From NCBI RefSeq assembly GCF_019084545.1, contig NZ_JAHREP010000032.1, positions 1-47,525 of the forward strand: a DNA stretch of 47,525 nucleotides, in the 5' to 3' direction. The position numbers and the translations under genes are program-made. The notes beneath the pieces are model-generated. The model did no database searches. It saw only the letters and a list, made by a program, of their open reading frames with translations, and was not told where the DNA came from. Shown here piece after piece: positions 27,258 to 39,426 of the stretch. Within the stretch, counting starts at the first letter, position 1. Each line of letters starts with the position of its first letter. Source of the DNA: Marinobacterium ramblicola. GTDB lineage: Bacteria; Pseudomonadota; Gammaproteobacteria; Pseudomonadales; Balneatricaceae.

Positions 27258-29408
27258 CTATCTAACCTCGACGGCGGGGATGCGGTCCGTATCATCGGTG
27301 CCGGCCTGCTTGCGTCTTTTCCGGGCCTTGGCGACCAGCGGCGGGCACTTCTGTTCGTTGAAGTAGGTCATCTGGCAATCGAGGCAGTAATGGCACTCGT
27401 TGGCATTGATGTGACCATCAGGCTCGATCGCCTGGATCTCGCACTCATTCGCACACACCTTGCACGGATTGCCGCACTCCTTGCGCCGCCGTAGCCAGTC
27501 GAAGATGCGGAACTTGGACGGAATCACCAATGCAGCGCCCAACGGACAAACGTAACGGCAGTAGACCTTGCGCGTGAACAACGAGATGAACAGCAACAGT
27601 CCGGCGTAGAGCACGTAACCCCACTCTCGTTGGAACTTGAGCATGATGGCGGTCTTGAACGGTTCCACCTCGGCGTAGCGCTCCGCCTCGCTGAGCGACT
27701 CCAGCGAGATCGCGAACAGCACCAGCAGGATGATGTATTTCAGCGCCCAGAGCCGCTGATGCACGGCAAAGGGTGGTTCGAACTGGCGAATCTTGAGCTT
27801 GCGTGCCAGCTGGTTGAGCAACTCCTGCAGCGCACCGAAGGGGCAGAGCCAACCGCAGAAGATACCCCGGCCCCAGAGGATCAGCGTCATCGCGGTATAG
27901 GCCCAGAGGATGAAGATCACCGGGTCGAGCAGGAACAGCTGCCAATGGAAATCACTCATCACGGCATGCACGAAGGTAAACACGTTGACCACCGACAGCT
28001 GACCCAGGGCATACCAACCGATGAACACCACGGTGTAGGCCAGGAACAGGTGACGCAGGTTGTGCAACAGACGCGGGTAGCGCACCAGGGCGTCCTGCAG
28101 AAAGATGATCGTGGTCAGCAGTACCAGGCTGACACTCAACACGCCGATCTGGAACGCTTTTTCCCGCCAGATCGACACCCAGAGCGGCTCCGACTCAGGC
28201 GCCTCCACCACCGGCGGTGCCGGCCGATCGATATAGACTTCCGGGATCTGGTAGTCGCCGTAGAAGCTGGTAAACACGCTGTCCAGCGCCCCGATCTGGC
28301 GCCGCACCACCAGCTCCAGCTGCCAGGGAGCGCCGGGATCGAACTGGTAGTGGTCGCGGATGATGAAGATCATCATCTCGTCGAAGCCGGGAAAGCCGTC
28401 GATATAGACATCACTCAGGCGGTGGTAGTCGCTGTCGTGGAAGAGGATGGTCTTGCCGTCCTGTTGCAGTTGGGTGCGATCGAAGATGCCACCGCGGACA
28501 TAGCCGTTGCCCTTGAACGAGTAACGCCCCTTGCCAAATACCGCAATCGCCTGGTCGCCCGGCTGCAGATCGGCCATCAGCCAGTCGTACTGATCATCGC
28601 CCAGCAGGTTGCGACCGATCGTCGGCACATTGAGTGGCGCGTAGTACAGGTCGATGAAGAGTTCATCCTTGTGCTGACCCCGACCCTCTCCTTGCCCCTT
28701 GGCCGCGCGGGTACCGGCAAAGGCCTCATCAACCTGACCGCGGCTGAGGCGCAGCCGACGGATGGAACCGTCACCGGTCAGCGTTGGCCAGTCGGCCTCA
28801 GTGAATAGCTCGCGCTTGATGGTCGCCGGCGGTGCCTGGTCGGCGGCGCTCAATCCGGCCAGCCCCAGCGCCTGGCCCACCTTCAGCGCCGAACGCATCA
28901 GCGTCTCGTTGACCACCATCACGGTCACCGTGGCACCGGTGATGGCATCGACATTGTGTACGTCAGTGCCGCCGGTACCGACGCGAACACGGTCGCCTAC
29001 CCTCAGCCCGCGGTACTGATCGGTAAAGTCAAAAAGCTTCTGTTCCGGTATGCCGACCAGCAGGATCGGCTCATGGTGCTCCAGCACCTGAATGTCGACA
29101 AACCGACCCTCGGGATCCAGCGCGACCAGCATGTTGACCGGCTCACCGGAGTAGGCCGGAACGGCAAGCACATCAGCGGTCTCATAGGCGTAACCCAGTA
29201 CCTGGTCGACCCGGTAGACGGTGCGGACCTGTGGTCCCTCGTCGCCGCCGATCGGGGTCTTGTCACCAATACGACTGGCCTCGGGAAATGCGGCATCGAT
29301 AGCCGGCAGGGCTGGACGGGCAGCACTGATCGTCAACGCCTGTGCCGCCGGTACTACCAGCAACAGCAGCAGCCAACCAGCCGTCAAGCTAAGGTTGAGA
29401 AAACGCAT
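27258..29408 (-). CDS. nosR: NosR polyferredoxin/flavoprotein of N2O respiration
   Basis: NosR is a membrane iron-sulfur flavoprotein needed for nosZ expression and electron supply to NosZ. I start at 29408 (MRFLNLSLTAGW; GAGGTG 8 bases upstream), giving 716 residues. A signal segment leads into a periplasmic FMN-binding domain with the covalent-flavin threonine motif ITGATVT. Membrane helices and the cytoplasmic CGWLCP and CRYVCP motifs follow. The C-terminal 4Fe-4S region is Cys-rich (CGNPCKVC, CHYCLDC). Flavin loading needs ApbE or NosX, which is not in this window. It is the first gene of the nos operon. Confidence 0.97.
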   Translation of the reverse strand: MRFLNLSLTAGWLLLLLVVPAAQALTISAARPALPAIDAAFPEASRIGDKTPIGGDEGPQVRTVYRVDQVLGYAYETADVLAVPAYSGEPVNMLVALDPEGRFVDIQVLEHHEPILLVGIPEQKLFDFTDQYRGLRVGDRVRVGTGGTDVHNVDAITGATVTVMVVNETLMRSALKVGQALGLAGLSAADQAPPATIKRELFTEADWPTLTGDGSIRRLRLSRGQVDEAFAGTRAAKGQGEGRGQHKDELFIDLYYAPLNVPTIGRNLLGDDQYDWLMADLQPGDQAIAVFGKGRYSFKGNGYVRGGIFDRTQLQQDGKTILFHDSDYHRLSDVYIDGFPGFDEMMIFIIRDHYQFDPGAPWQLELVVRRQIGALDSVFTSFYGDYQIPEVYIDRPAPPVVEAPESEPLWVSIWREKAFQIGVLSVSLVLLTTIIFLQDALVRYPRLLHNLRHLFLAYTVVFIGWYALGQLSVVNVFTFVHAVMSDFHWQLFLLDPVIFILWAYTAMTLILWGRGIFCGWLCPFGALQELLNQLARKLKIRQFEPPFAVHQRLWALKYIILLVLFAISLESLSEAERYAEVEPFKTAIMLKFQREWGYVLYAGLLLFISLFTRKVYCRYVCPLGAALVIPSKFRIFDWLRRRKECGNPCKVCANECEIQAIEPDGHINANECHYCLDCQMTYFNEQKCPPLVAKARKRRKQAGTDDTDRIPAVEVR

Positions 29409-29464
29409 GAAACACACCTCACTCACCAACATCCGAGTAACGCAGTCGGTTTTTGAGGTGCCAC

Positions 29465-29504
29465 GATATACCCTCGCAGAAAAATCCTGCTTGACGGGTA
29501 TCAA
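29465..29504 (-). promoter_or_regulatory. FNR/DNR-type box and -10 element before nosR
   Basis: TTGACGGGTATCAA (29491-29504) differs from the consensus TTGAT-N4-ATCAA by one base. On minus a -10 TATATC lies at 29465-29470, putting the start point near 29457. The box centre (29497.5) is then about 40 bases upstream, the class II FNR position. The nosR start follows 49 bases later. It implies control by FNR, Anr or the NO-responsive Dnr. Confidence 0.82.
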
Positions 29505-29775
29505 GTTGGCTCATCCACGACCAAGCACCAAGATCTAGGTCAATAGATTCGTAATTGAGTGCAGACGATCAGTTGAGACTGGCATATGGAATGCCGGTCG
29601 GCTGGTAGATTTGAATGCTAGAGGGACAAACTGCAGCAGCATCGGCTGGACGCCGAGCTGAAAAATCCGCAATCCGGGAGTGGAATGCGGATCTTGTGCG
29701 AGGCTCATGGGCTGGCCGCCGCCGGAGCGAACGGCATGCGACCCCTAGAAGGAAGGGCCGCCGGTCACACGGATA
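29505..29775. other. Intergenic region between ssb and nosR
   Basis: With the nosR leader this makes 367 bases without a gene. I see an imperfect 7-base stem (29579-29585 with 29591-29597, loop ATGGA) without a T run. No clear ssb terminator, second FNR box or small gene is visible. Confidence 0.5.
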
Positions 29776-30282
29776 TCAGAACGGGATATCGTCATCAAAG
29801 GGGTCCATATCCGGTGCTGGCGCTGCCGGTGCCTGCTGCGGCTGTGCCGCCGGACGCTGCTGCTGACGAGGCTGCCCCTGAGGCTGGGACTGGGGCTGAC
29901 CGTAACCCATCGGGTCGGGCTGCGCATAACCGCCGCTTTCACCGCCACGACCATCCAGCATCTGCAGTTCGCTGGCGACGATCTCTGTGGTGTAGCGGTC
30001 CTGGCCATCCTGCCCCTGCCATTTACGCGTGCGCAGAGAGCCCTCGACATAGACCTTGGAGCCCTTGCGCAGGTATTCGCCGGCAATCTCGGCCAGGCGA
30101 TTGAAAAATACGACGCGATGCCACTCGGTACGCTCTTGCTGCTGACCGGATTGCTTGTCTTTCCAGGATTCACTGGTCGCCAGGGTTACGTTGGTAACGG
30201 CATTGCCCGAGGGCATGTAACGCACTTCCGGGTCGCCCCCCAGGTTACCGATCAGAATCACTTTGTTGATGCCGCGCGCCAT
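29776..30282 (-). CDS. ssb: Single-stranded DNA-binding protein
   Basis: SSB coats single-stranded DNA in replication, repair and recombination. The 168-residue protein has the OB fold in about residues 1-112 ([19 protein letters not shown] at the start). A Gln/Pro/Gly-rich linker follows, then the acidic partner-binding tail DDDIPF. GGAGAG precedes the ATG. It is divergent from uvrA, the classic enterobacterial and pseudomonad arrangement. The 10-base palindrome ACTTGCAAGT (30303-30312) lies 21 bases upstream of the start in the leader. Confidence 0.97.
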   Translation of the reverse strand: MARGINKVILIGNLGGDPEVRYMPSGNAVTNVTLATSESWKDKQSGQQQERTEWHRVVFFNRLAEIAGEYLRKGSKVYVEGSLRTRKWQGQDGQDRYTTEIVASELQMLDGRGGESGGYAQPDPMGYGQPQSQPQGQPRQQQRPAAQPQQAPAAPAPDMDPFDDDIPF

Positions 30283-30378
30283 CTTTCTCTCCAGTTGGTT
30301 TTACTTGCAAGTTACACGTCCGGCCACCTCCTGTGTCCGGCACTTTGATCTACTGCGAGAATAACACAGCAAGGCGGT

Positions 30379-30407
30379 TTTAGGCGCCCCCGCTGTACGC
30401 CTATAAT
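30379..30407 (+). promoter_or_regulatory. Probable promoter of uvrA
   Basis: TATAAT (30402-30407) is preceded after 17 bases by a weak TTTAGG (30379-30384). The leader is about 80 bases. A good LexA box is not seen: CTG and CAG half-sites at 30353-30369 are spaced one base too widely. Confidence 0.5.
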
Positions 30408-30492
30408 AGCGCTTTTGCCTTGGAAAATTGCCTGCAGCCCGTGACGCATAGCCGTGGGTATATTCGCAGCCCCCTTTTCTGCCGGAGAGTTC

Positions 30493-33312
<2,820 letters not shown>

Positions 33313-33342
33313 AATCTCCGCCAAGGATGGCGAACCCTGTCA

Positions 33343-33393
33343 TATCCCGCTCCTGCGCCACGGGATACCGTACATCCTGTACATAATAAAAAA
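33343..33393. repeat. Structured intergenic repeat, copy 3
   Basis: A perfect 7-base stem TATCCCG (33343-33349) with CGGGATA (33361-33367) is followed by the core GTACA-TCC-TGTAC (33370-33382) and an A stretch joined to the rplQ/uvrA terminator. Compared with copy 1 the core has G-C changed to A-T, which keeps pairing. Confidence 0.72.
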
Positions 33394-33418
33394 CCCGATC
33401 CTCACGGATCGGGTTTTT
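33389..33418. terminator. Bidirectional terminator between uvrA and rplQ
   Basis: The stem CCCGATCC (33394-33401) pairs with GGATCGGG (33406-33413) around TCAC, with flanking A and T runs. It ends uvrA on plus and the alpha operon on minus. Confidence 0.92.
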
Positions 33419-33440
33419 CAATTCGGCTTATCGCGATTGC

Positions 33441-33839
33441 TTAGTCTTCAGCGGACTCTTCAACCACAACAGCCTGGCCAGCGGCACGATCAACCAGTTC
33501 AACATAAGCCATCGGCGCATTGTCGCCGGCGCGGTAACCGCACTTGAGAATGCGGATATAACCACCCGGGCGAGTCGCGTAACGCGGGCCCAGTTCGTTG
33601 AACAGCTTACCAACAGCTTCACTGCTGCGGGTACGTGAGAATGCCAGACGACGGTTAGCAACCGAGTCGGTTTTGGCCAGAGTGATCAGCGGCTCAGCAA
33701 AGCGGCGCAGTTCTTTAGCTTTAGGCAGAGTGGTCTTGATCAGTTCATGTTCGAACAGAGACACTGCCATGTTTTTGAACATCGCTTTGCGGTGCGCACT
33801 TGTACGATTAAAGTGACGACCAGATTTACGATGACGCAT
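33441..33839 (-). CDS. rplQ: 50S ribosomal protein L17
   Basis: L17 sits near the exit tunnel of the large subunit. The 132-residue protein begins [20 protein letters not shown], the family signature. A C-terminal acidic tail (VVEESAED) is a little longer than in the shortest homologues. It is the last gene of the alpha operon, 39 bases after rpoA, and ends before a bidirectional terminator. Confidence 0.98.
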   Translation of the reverse strand: MRHRKSGRHFNRTSAHRKAMFKNMAVSLFEHELIKTTLPKAKELRRFAEPLITLAKTDSVANRRLAFSRTRSSEAVGKLFNELGPRYATRPGGYIRILKCGYRAGDNAPMAYVELVDRAAGQAVVVEESAED

Positions 33840-33878
33840 TTTCTAAATCCTTCACAACTCAGGGTTAGAAGTCAGACT

Positions 33879-34883
33879 TCAGGAAGCGGCCTTGTCGTCG
33901 CCCTTGAGGCTGGCCGGCGGCCAGTTCTCAAGACGCATACCGAGCGACAGACCTTTGGACGCCAGCACGTCCTTGATCTCAGTCAGCGACTTCTTACCCA
34001 GGTTAGGAGTCTTCAGCAGCTCTACTTCGGTGCGCTGGATCAGATCGCCGATATAGTAGATCTGCTCTGCTTTCAGACAGTTAGCGGAACGTACAGTCAG
34101 CTCAAGATCGTCGACCGGACGCAGCAGAACCGGATCGATCTCCGGCTCGGCCGGCTCGGACCGGGTCTGTTCGCTGGCGTCTTCGAGGTCAACGAATACT
34201 GCGAGCTGTTGCTGCAGGATAGTTGCCGCGCGACGGATGCACTCTTCCGGATCGATGGTACCGTTGGACTCGATATCGATAACGAGTTTATCCAGGTCGG
34301 TACGCTGCTCGACACGTGCGCTCTCTACGGCGTAGGAGACACGCAGAACCGGGCTGTAGCTGGCATCCAGCTGCAGACGGCCAATAGCACGAGTTTCGTC
34401 ATCCTCGCTGATACGGGCATCTGCAGGCACATAGCCGCGACCGCGCGTAACCGTCAGGTGCATATTCAGGTTTGCGCCACTGTTGAGGTGCGCAATCACG
34501 TGATCCGGATTGGCGATCTCAACATCCTGGTTCAACTGGATATCGCCAGCTGTCACAGGACCGGGCTCAGACTTGCTAAGCGTCAGCACCGCTTCATCGG
34601 AATTGTGCATGGCGATAGCAACACCCTTGAGGTTCAGCAGGATCTCGATGACATCCTCCTGTACCCCTTCGATGCTGCTGTATTCGTGCAGCACTCCATC
34701 AATCTCAACTTCCGTGATGGCACAGCCAGGCATGGAAGAGAGCAGAATACGGCGCAGCGCATTGCCCAGGGTATGACCGAATCCACGCTCCAAAGGCTCC
34801 AGAGTCACCTTGGCGCGTGTCTTGCTGATCTCCTGTACGTCGATATGACGTGGGCTAAGAAACTCGTTTACTGAACGCTGCAT
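33879..34883 (-). CDS. rpoA: RNA polymerase alpha subunit
   Basis: Alpha dimerises to nucleate RNA polymerase; its C-terminal domain contacts UP elements and activators such as FNR and CRP. I start at 34883 ([16 protein letters not shown]), which gives 334 residues, against 329 in E. coli. The assembly domain shows [18 protein letters not shown] linker rich in Glu/Pro leads to the CTD, which begins [20 protein letters not shown]. Five earlier in-frame codons (MTGGT) precede a better-placed ribosome-binding site and are not used. Confidence 0.98.
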   Translation of the reverse strand: MQRSVNEFLSPRHIDVQEISKTRAKVTLEPLERGFGHTLGNALRRILLSSMPGCAITEVEIDGVLHEYSSIEGVQEDVIEILLNLKGVAIAMHNSDEAVLTLSKSEPGPVTAGDIQLNQDVEIANPDHVIAHLNSGANLNMHLTVTRGRGYVPADARISEDDETRAIGRLQLDASYSPVLRVSYAVESARVEQRTDLDKLVIDIESNGTIDPEECIRRAATILQQQLAVFVDLEDASEQTRSEPAEPEIDPVLLRPVDDLELTVRSANCLKAEQIYYIGDLIQRTEVELLKTPNLGKKSLTEIKDVLASKGLSLGMRLENWPPASLKGDDKAAS

Positions 34884-34909
34884 AGTTCCACCAGTCAAGA
34901 GTTCAAGAA

Positions 34910-35530
34910 TTACTTCGAGTAGAGCTCAACGATCAGGTGCTCGTTGATATCGGCAGACAGGTCGCTGCGCTCCGGACGGGTCTTGAAAACACCTTCCATC
35001 TTCGCAGTATCTACCTCGATCCACTCGACCGGTGCACGCTGTGCGGCCAGTTCCAGTGCGTGCTTGATACGCAGCTGGTTCTTGGCTTTTTCACGTACAG
35101 CGACCACATCACCTTCCTGCACCTGGTAAGAGGGTACATTCACAGACTGACCGTTAACGGTGATCTGACGGTGAGAGACGATCTGACGAGCTTCCGCGCG
35201 GGTTGAACCGTAACCCATGCGGTAGACGACGTTGTCCAGACGGCTTTCCAGCAGCTGCAGCAGGACTTCGCCTGTTGCACCTTTCTGACGTGCCGCTTCT
35301 TTGTAGTAGCTACGGAACTGGCGTTCCAGGATGCCGTAGGTACGACGTACTTTCTGTTTTTCACGCAGCTGAAGACCGTAGTCGGACAGACGTCCACGAC
35401 GAGCGCCGTGTACACCCGGTACTGTTTCAGCTTTGCACTTGCTGTCGAGTGCGCGCACACCGCTCTTCAGGAAGAGATCGGTGCCTTCGCGACGAGACAG
35501 CTTGCACTTAGGTCCAAGATAACGAGCCAT
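34910..35530 (-). CDS. rpsD: 30S ribosomal protein S4
   Basis: S4 is a primary 16S rRNA binder and, in E. coli, the translational repressor of the alpha operon. The 206-residue protein begins [20 protein letters not shown] and has the S4 RNA-binding domain near residues 95-155 ([19 protein letters not shown]). It has Cys9 and one further Cys, not the four-Cys zinc form. The gene is 26 bases upstream of rpoA. Confidence 0.98.
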   Translation of the reverse strand: MARYLGPKCKLSRREGTDLFLKSGVRALDSKCKAETVPGVHGARRGRLSDYGLQLREKQKVRRTYGILERQFRSYYKEAARQKGATGEVLLQLLESRLDNVVYRMGYGSTRAEARQIVSHRQITVNGQSVNVPSYQVQEGDVVAVREKAKNQLRIKHALELAAQRAPVEWIEVDTAKMEGVFKTRPERSDLSADINEHLIVELYSK

Positions 35531-35545
35531 ATTACCGTCTCCAGA

Positions 35546-35935
35546 TTAAACGCGACGCTTTTTCGGCGGACGACAGCCGTTGTGCGGAATCGGGGTTACG
35601 TCCGTGATGTTTGTGATCTTGTAGCCGCAGGCATTCAGCGCGCGGACTGCAGATTCACGACCCGGTCCCGGGCCCTTCACAAACACGTCCAGGTTCTTCA
35701 AACCGTATTCCAGTGCAGCGTTACCGGCACGCTCTGCAGCAACCTGCGCAGCGAACGGAGTGCTCTTACGGGAACCACGAAAACCTGAACCACCGGATGT
35801 AGCCCAGGACAGTGCGTTACCCTGGCGATCGGTGATGGTGATGATGGTATTGTTAAAAGAGGCGTGGATGTGCGCGAGGCCATCCGCTACCTGCTTTTTA
35901 ACCTTTTTACGTGTGCGATTACCTGGCTTTGCCAT
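35546..35935 (-). CDS. rpsK: 30S ribosomal protein S11
   Basis: S11 lies on the platform of the small subunit, near the Shine-Dalgarno helix. The 129-residue protein has the family blocks [20 protein letters not shown] and, at the end, [18 protein letters not shown]. Length equals E. coli S11. It is part of rpsM-rpsK-rpsD-rpoA-rplQ, 15 bases before rpsD. Confidence 0.98.
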   Translation of the reverse strand: MAKPGNRTRKKVKKQVADGLAHIHASFNNTIITITDRQGNALSWATSGGSGFRGSRKSTPFAAQVAAERAGNAALEYGLKNLDVFVKGPGPGRESAVRALNACGYKITNITDVTPIPHNGCRPPKKRRV

Positions 35936-35954
35936 ATTCGGAAATTCCTATCGC

Positions 35955-36311
35955 TTACTTACGGATCGGCTTGCGCGGGCCCTTGCGGGTGCGAGCATTG
36001 GTCTTGCTGCGCTGACCGCGAACCGGCAGGTTGCGACGATGACGCAGGCCACGGAAACAACCCAGGTCCATAAGACGCTTAATGTTCATGTTGACTTCAC
36101 GACGCAGGTCGCCTTCAACAGTCAACTTGGCAATTTCACCACGAACATTATCGAGCTGCTCTTCAGACAGATCACCAACCTTGGTGCTCGGCTCGATGCC
36201 GGTTGCTGCGCAGATCTGCTGAGCAGTCGTGCGGCCAATACCGTAAATGTAAGTCAGAGAAATTACCGCATGCTTATTGTCAGGAATATTGACGCCAGCT
36301 ATACGGGCCAT
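35955..36311 (-). CDS. rpsM: 30S ribosomal protein S13
   Basis: S13 sits in the head of the small subunit and contacts the P-site tRNA with its basic tail. The 118-residue product begins [20 protein letters not shown] and ends in the lysine/arginine-rich [16 protein letters not shown]. It is the first gene of the alpha operon and is preceded by the operon promoter and a leader hairpin. Confidence 0.98.
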   Translation of the reverse strand: MARIAGVNIPDNKHAVISLTYIYGIGRTTAQQICAATGIEPSTKVGDLSEEQLDNVRGEIAKLTVEGDLRREVNMNIKRLMDLGCFRGLRHRRNLPVRGQRSKTNARTRKGPRKPIRK

Positions 36312-36331
36312 TCAATGTACTCCATATTTCT

Positions 36332-36356
36332 GTTCCCGATTGACTGATACGGGAAC
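36332..36356 (-). promoter_or_regulatory. Alpha-operon leader hairpin, possible S4 control site
   Basis: On minus, GTTCCCG and CGGGAAC form a perfect 7-base stem around an 11-base loop, 21 bases before the rpsM start. The E. coli alpha leader forms an S4-binding pseudoknot at this place. Whether the loop pairs with the start region here was not established. Confidence 0.45.
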
Positions 36357-36389
36357 CGTTGTAATCAATTAGTTCGTGGAAGGCGCGCA

Positions 36390-36418
36390 ATACTACACCT
36401 TGATCATTTTTAAATCAA
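36390..36418 (-). promoter_or_regulatory. Sigma-70 promoter of the alpha operon
   Basis: On minus, TTGATT (36413-36418) and TAGTAT (36390-36395) are spaced by 17 bases, in the rpmJ-rpsM gap. The start point would be near 36383, about 72 bases before rpsM. Confidence 0.7.
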
Positions 36419-36458
36419 GGCAGCAGCGACAACCTTCCTACGACCAGCCTTGTGTGGA

Positions 36459-36575
36459 TTAACCCTGACGCTGCTTGTGTCGGGGTTCCACTTTGCAGAT
36501 CACGCGCACGGAACCGTTGCGACGTACGATCTTGCAGTTGCGGCAAATCTTTTTAACAGATGCGCGTACTTTCAT
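36459..36575 (-). CDS. rpmJ: 50S ribosomal protein L36
   Basis: This 38-residue protein was found by translating the gap between secY and rpsM. It reads [20 protein letters not shown] at the start and ends [10 protein letters not shown]. Cys11, Cys14, Cys27 and the His near residue 33 make the zinc-ribbon (C+) form. It is the last gene of the spc operon, 17 bases after secY. Confidence 0.97.
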   Translation of the reverse strand: MKVRASVKKICRNCKIVRRNGSVRVICKVEPRHKQRQG

Positions 36576-36592
36576 GATCCACCTCATGAGGC

Positions 36593-37918
36593 TTAGCGCA
36601 GGAGACCCGCGCCGCCTTTAAGATTCGATTTCTTCATCAGCGATTCGTACTGATGTGACATCAGATGCGACTGCACCTGCGCCATAAAGTCCATCACCAC
36701 CACCACGACGATCAGCAGAGAGGTACCCCCAAAGTAGAAGGGTACGTTCCAGGCAACGACGAGGAACTGGGGCATCAGCGATACGGCCGTGATATACAGC
36801 GCGCCGAACAGAGTCAGGCGGCTCAACACCGTATCGATGTAGCGTGCGGACTGTTCACCAGGACGGATCCCCGGGATAAAGGCACCCGATTTTTTCAGGT
36901 TGTCTGCGACATCTCGCGGATTGAAGACAATCGCGGTGTAGAAGTAGCAGAAGAACACGATCGCAATAGCAAACAGCAGAATGTACAGCGGCTGTCCCGG
37001 CCCGAGAGCCAGAGCCACATCCTGCAGCCAGCCCATACCTTCACCCTGACCGAACCACTGTCCGACGGAAGCCGGGAACAGCAGGATACTGGAGGCAAAG
37101 ATCGGCGGGATAACCCCGGCCATATTCACCTTCAGCGGCAGGTGGCTGGACTGGGCAGCGTAGACGCGCCGCCCCTGCTGACGTTTGGCGTAGTTAATGG
37201 TGATGCGGCGCTGGCCGCGCTCCATGAATACGACAAAGCCCACAGTGGCGACCGCCATCACAGCGATAGCCAGCAGCGCGAGGATATTGAGATCTCCCTG
37301 GCGCGCTGCTTCAAAGGACTGACCGATCGCACTGGGCAGACCGGCCACAATACCTGCGAAGATCAGAATCGAGATACCGTTACCGATACCCTTCTCGGTC
37401 ACCTGCTCGCCAAGCCACATCAGGAAGACTGCGCCTGAAACCAGCGTTACCACTGCCACGAAGTAGAAGCTTATGTCGGCAACGAAGGCAACGCCCTGGT
37501 TAGCCAAACCAACTGCCATACCAAGCGACTGAACGGTGGCCAGAACCACAGTACCATAGCGGGTATACTGGTTTATCTTACGACGACCGGCCTCTCCCTC
37601 CTTCTTCAACTGCTCGAGGGTCGGGCTCACAATCGTCATCAACTGCATAATGATCGATGCAGAGATGTACGGCATGATACCCAGCGCCAGGATCGACATT
37701 CGCTCCAACGCACCACCCGAGAACATGTTGAACAGGCTCAGGATGGTGCCCTGATTCTGATCAAACAGCGCAGCGAGACGATCAGGGTTAATGCCCGGAA
37801 CCGGGATGTGAGCCCCGATCCGGTACACGATAACCGCTATCAATACGAAGCGCAGACGAGCCCAAAGCTCACCCAAACCGCTCTGCATTCCCGCTGGTAT
37901 TTGTCCTTTCTTAGCCAT
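36593..37918 (-). CDS. secY: Protein translocase subunit SecY
   Basis: SecY is the channel of the Sec translocon in the inner membrane. The 441-residue protein has ten membrane helices. The plug and helix 2 region includes [20 protein letters not shown], and the cytoplasmic loops include GERGQRR-like [18 protein letters not shown]. The start codon directly follows the rplO stop with no gap, and rpmJ follows. This is the standard spc-operon position. Confidence 0.98.
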   Translation of the reverse strand: MAKKGQIPAGMQSGLGELWARLRFVLIAVIVYRIGAHIPVPGINPDRLAALFDQNQGTILSLFNMFSGGALERMSILALGIMPYISASIIMQLMTIVSPTLEQLKKEGEAGRRKINQYTRYGTVVLATVQSLGMAVGLANQGVAFVADISFYFVAVVTLVSGAVFLMWLGEQVTEKGIGNGISILIFAGIVAGLPSAIGQSFEAARQGDLNILALLAIAVMAVATVGFVVFMERGQRRITINYAKRQQGRRVYAAQSSHLPLKVNMAGVIPPIFASSILLFPASVGQWFGQGEGMGWLQDVALALGPGQPLYILLFAIAIVFFCYFYTAIVFNPRDVADNLKKSGAFIPGIRPGEQSARYIDTVLSRLTLFGALYITAVSLMPQFLVVAWNVPFYFGGTSLLIVVVVVMDFMAQVQSHLMSHQYESLMKKSNLKGGAGLLR

Positions 37919-38353
37919 TTACGCCTCGACTTTACCGCCAGCAGCTTCGATCGCAGCCTGAGCACCCTTGGTCACTTTCAGACCTTTAACGGTGACTGCC
38001 TTATTGATCTCTCCAGACAGGATCACACGCGCAGACTTGATCTCTTCGCGGATGATGTCAGCCTGTTTCAGCGCAGCCAGATCGACCACGTCCACACCAG
38101 CTGCTACCAGCTCGTTCAGACGGATCTCAGCGACATAACGCGCCTGACGGGAGTTGAAGCCAAACTTCGGCAGACGACGGTGAATCGGCATCTGACCGCC
38201 TTCAAAACCCGGATTTACACTACCGCCTGAGCGGGATTTCAAACCCTTGTGACCACGGCCACAAGTTTTACCCAGACCGGAGCCGATACCACGACCGACA
38301 CGCTTAGGTGCCTGTTTAGAGCCGGCGCCCGGGCGCAGAGAATTCAAACGCAT
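37919..38353 (-). CDS. rplO: 50S ribosomal protein L15
   Basis: L15 is a late-assembly 23S rRNA-binding protein. The 144-residue product begins [20 protein letters not shown] and has the glycine-rich extended N-terminus [18 protein letters not shown] typical of the family. It abuts secY, so the two are translationally linked. Confidence 0.98.
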   Translation of the reverse strand: MRLNSLRPGAGSKQAPKRVGRGIGSGLGKTCGRGHKGLKSRSGGSVNPGFEGGQMPIHRRLPKFGFNSRQARYVAEIRLNELVAAGVDVVDLAALKQADIIREEIKSARVILSGEINKAVTVKGLKVTKGAQAAIEAAGGKVEA

Positions 38354-38366
38354 TGGGTCACTCCTC

Positions 38367-38549
38367 TTACTCGCCTACTACCTTAACCATGTAGTAGACC
38401 TTGTTGATCATGCCACGAACCGCCGGAGTGTCTTCCACTTCAACGACGTGACCGATACGGCGCAGGCCCAGACCTTTGACGCACTCTTTGTGCTTCGGCA
38501 GTTTGCCGATCGGGCTGCGAACCAGCGTTACCTTGATCTTGTCAGCCAT
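38367..38549 (-). CDS. rpmD: 50S ribosomal protein L30
   Basis: L30 is a small large-subunit protein. The 60-residue product has the family core [19 protein letters not shown] and [15 protein letters not shown]. It starts 2 bases after the rpsE stop and ends 13 bases before rplO. Confidence 0.97.
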   Translation of the reverse strand: MADKIKVTLVRSPIGKLPKHKECVKGLGLRRIGHVVEVEDTPAVRGMINKVYYMVKVVGE

Positions 38550-38551
38550 TG

Positions 38552-39055
38552 TTAGCTCCCCAGGATCTCGTCAACAGACTTGCCGCGCTTGGCAGCAATA
38601 TCTTCCGGTGAGTGCATGGAGGCCAGACCCTTAACGGTCGCACGAACGACGTTTACCGGGTTGGTTGAGCCATAGCACTTGGCCAGTACGTTGTGTACAC
38701 CGGCGAGCTCAAGCACTGCACGCATAGCGCCACCAGCGATGATACCGGTACCTTCAGATGCAGGCTGCATGTAGATCTTGGCAGAACCGTGGTTTGCTTT
38801 AACCGGGTACTGCAGAGTGCCACCGTTCAGCTGCACGCTAACCATGTTACGGCGAGCCTGCTCCATTGCCTTCTGGATAGCGACCGGCACTTCACGTGCC
38901 TTACCGCGACCGAAGCCAACGCGACCATTGCCATCACCGACTACGGTCAGGGCGGTGAAACCGAAGATACGGCCGCCCTTAACCACTTTGGCGACGCGGT
39001 TTACCTGAACCAGCTTCTCCTGCAGTTCACCGTCTTTCTGTTCGTGATTTGCCAT
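38552..39055 (-). CDS. rpsE: 30S ribosomal protein S5
   Basis: S5 takes part in decoding fidelity and helicase activity at the mRNA entry. The 167-residue protein has the double-stranded RNA-binding-like N-domain ([20 protein letters not shown]) and the block [18 protein letters not shown]. Length matches E. coli S5. It lies between rplR and rpmD. Confidence 0.98.
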   Translation of the reverse strand: MANHEQKDGELQEKLVQVNRVAKVVKGGRIFGFTALTVVGDGNGRVGFGRGKAREVPVAIQKAMEQARRNMVSVQLNGGTLQYPVKANHGSAKIYMQPASEGTGIIAGGAMRAVLELAGVHNVLAKCYGSTNPVNVVRATVKGLASMHSPEDIAAKRGKSVDEILGS

Positions 39056-39066
39056 ATTCGAAACCT

Positions 39067-39417
39067 TTAGAATTCCAGGCCGCCTTCGCGAGCAGCATCA
39101 GCGAGAGCCGCTACGCGACCGTGGTATTTGAAACCGGAACGGTCAAATGCGACTTCAGTAACGCCTGCATCTTTAGCACGCGCGGCGATCAGAGAACCGA
39201 CTTTCTTAGCCGCTTCGATGTTACCGGTTGCGCCTTCACGCAGATCCTTTTCAACGGTAGAGGCGCTAGCCAGTACAGTGCTGCCGTCGGCAGAGATGAT
39301 CTGTGCGTAGATGTGGCGCGGGGTGCGGTTGACGCAGAGACGTACGCTACCCAGTTCGCGCATTTTTGCGCGGGAACGGCGCGCACGACGGATACGAGCT
39401 TCTTTCTTAACGTTCAT
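39067..39417 (-). CDS. rplR: 50S ribosomal protein L18
   Basis: L18 binds 5S rRNA and anchors it to the large subunit. The 116-residue protein begins [20 protein letters not shown] and ends [20 protein letters not shown] followed by EGGLEF, the family C-terminus. It is 9 bases after rplF. Confidence 0.98.
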   Translation of the reverse strand: MNVKKEARIRRARRSRAKMRELGSVRLCVNRTPRHIYAQIISADGSTVLASASTVEKDLREGATGNIEAAKKVGSLIAARAKDAGVTEVAFDRSGFKYHGRVAALADAAREGGLEF

Positions 39418-39426
39418 GACCCTGCC

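Noticed and set aside
30353-30369. LexA box between ssb and uvrA
   Set aside because: The half-sites CTG and CAG are 11 bases apart instead of 10, so it is not called as a feature.
36398-36420. Stem CCTTGAT/ATCAAGG as a terminator after rpmJ
   Set aside because: It overlaps the -35 element of the alpha-operon promoter and is AT-rich with a long loop; the promoter reading is better supported.
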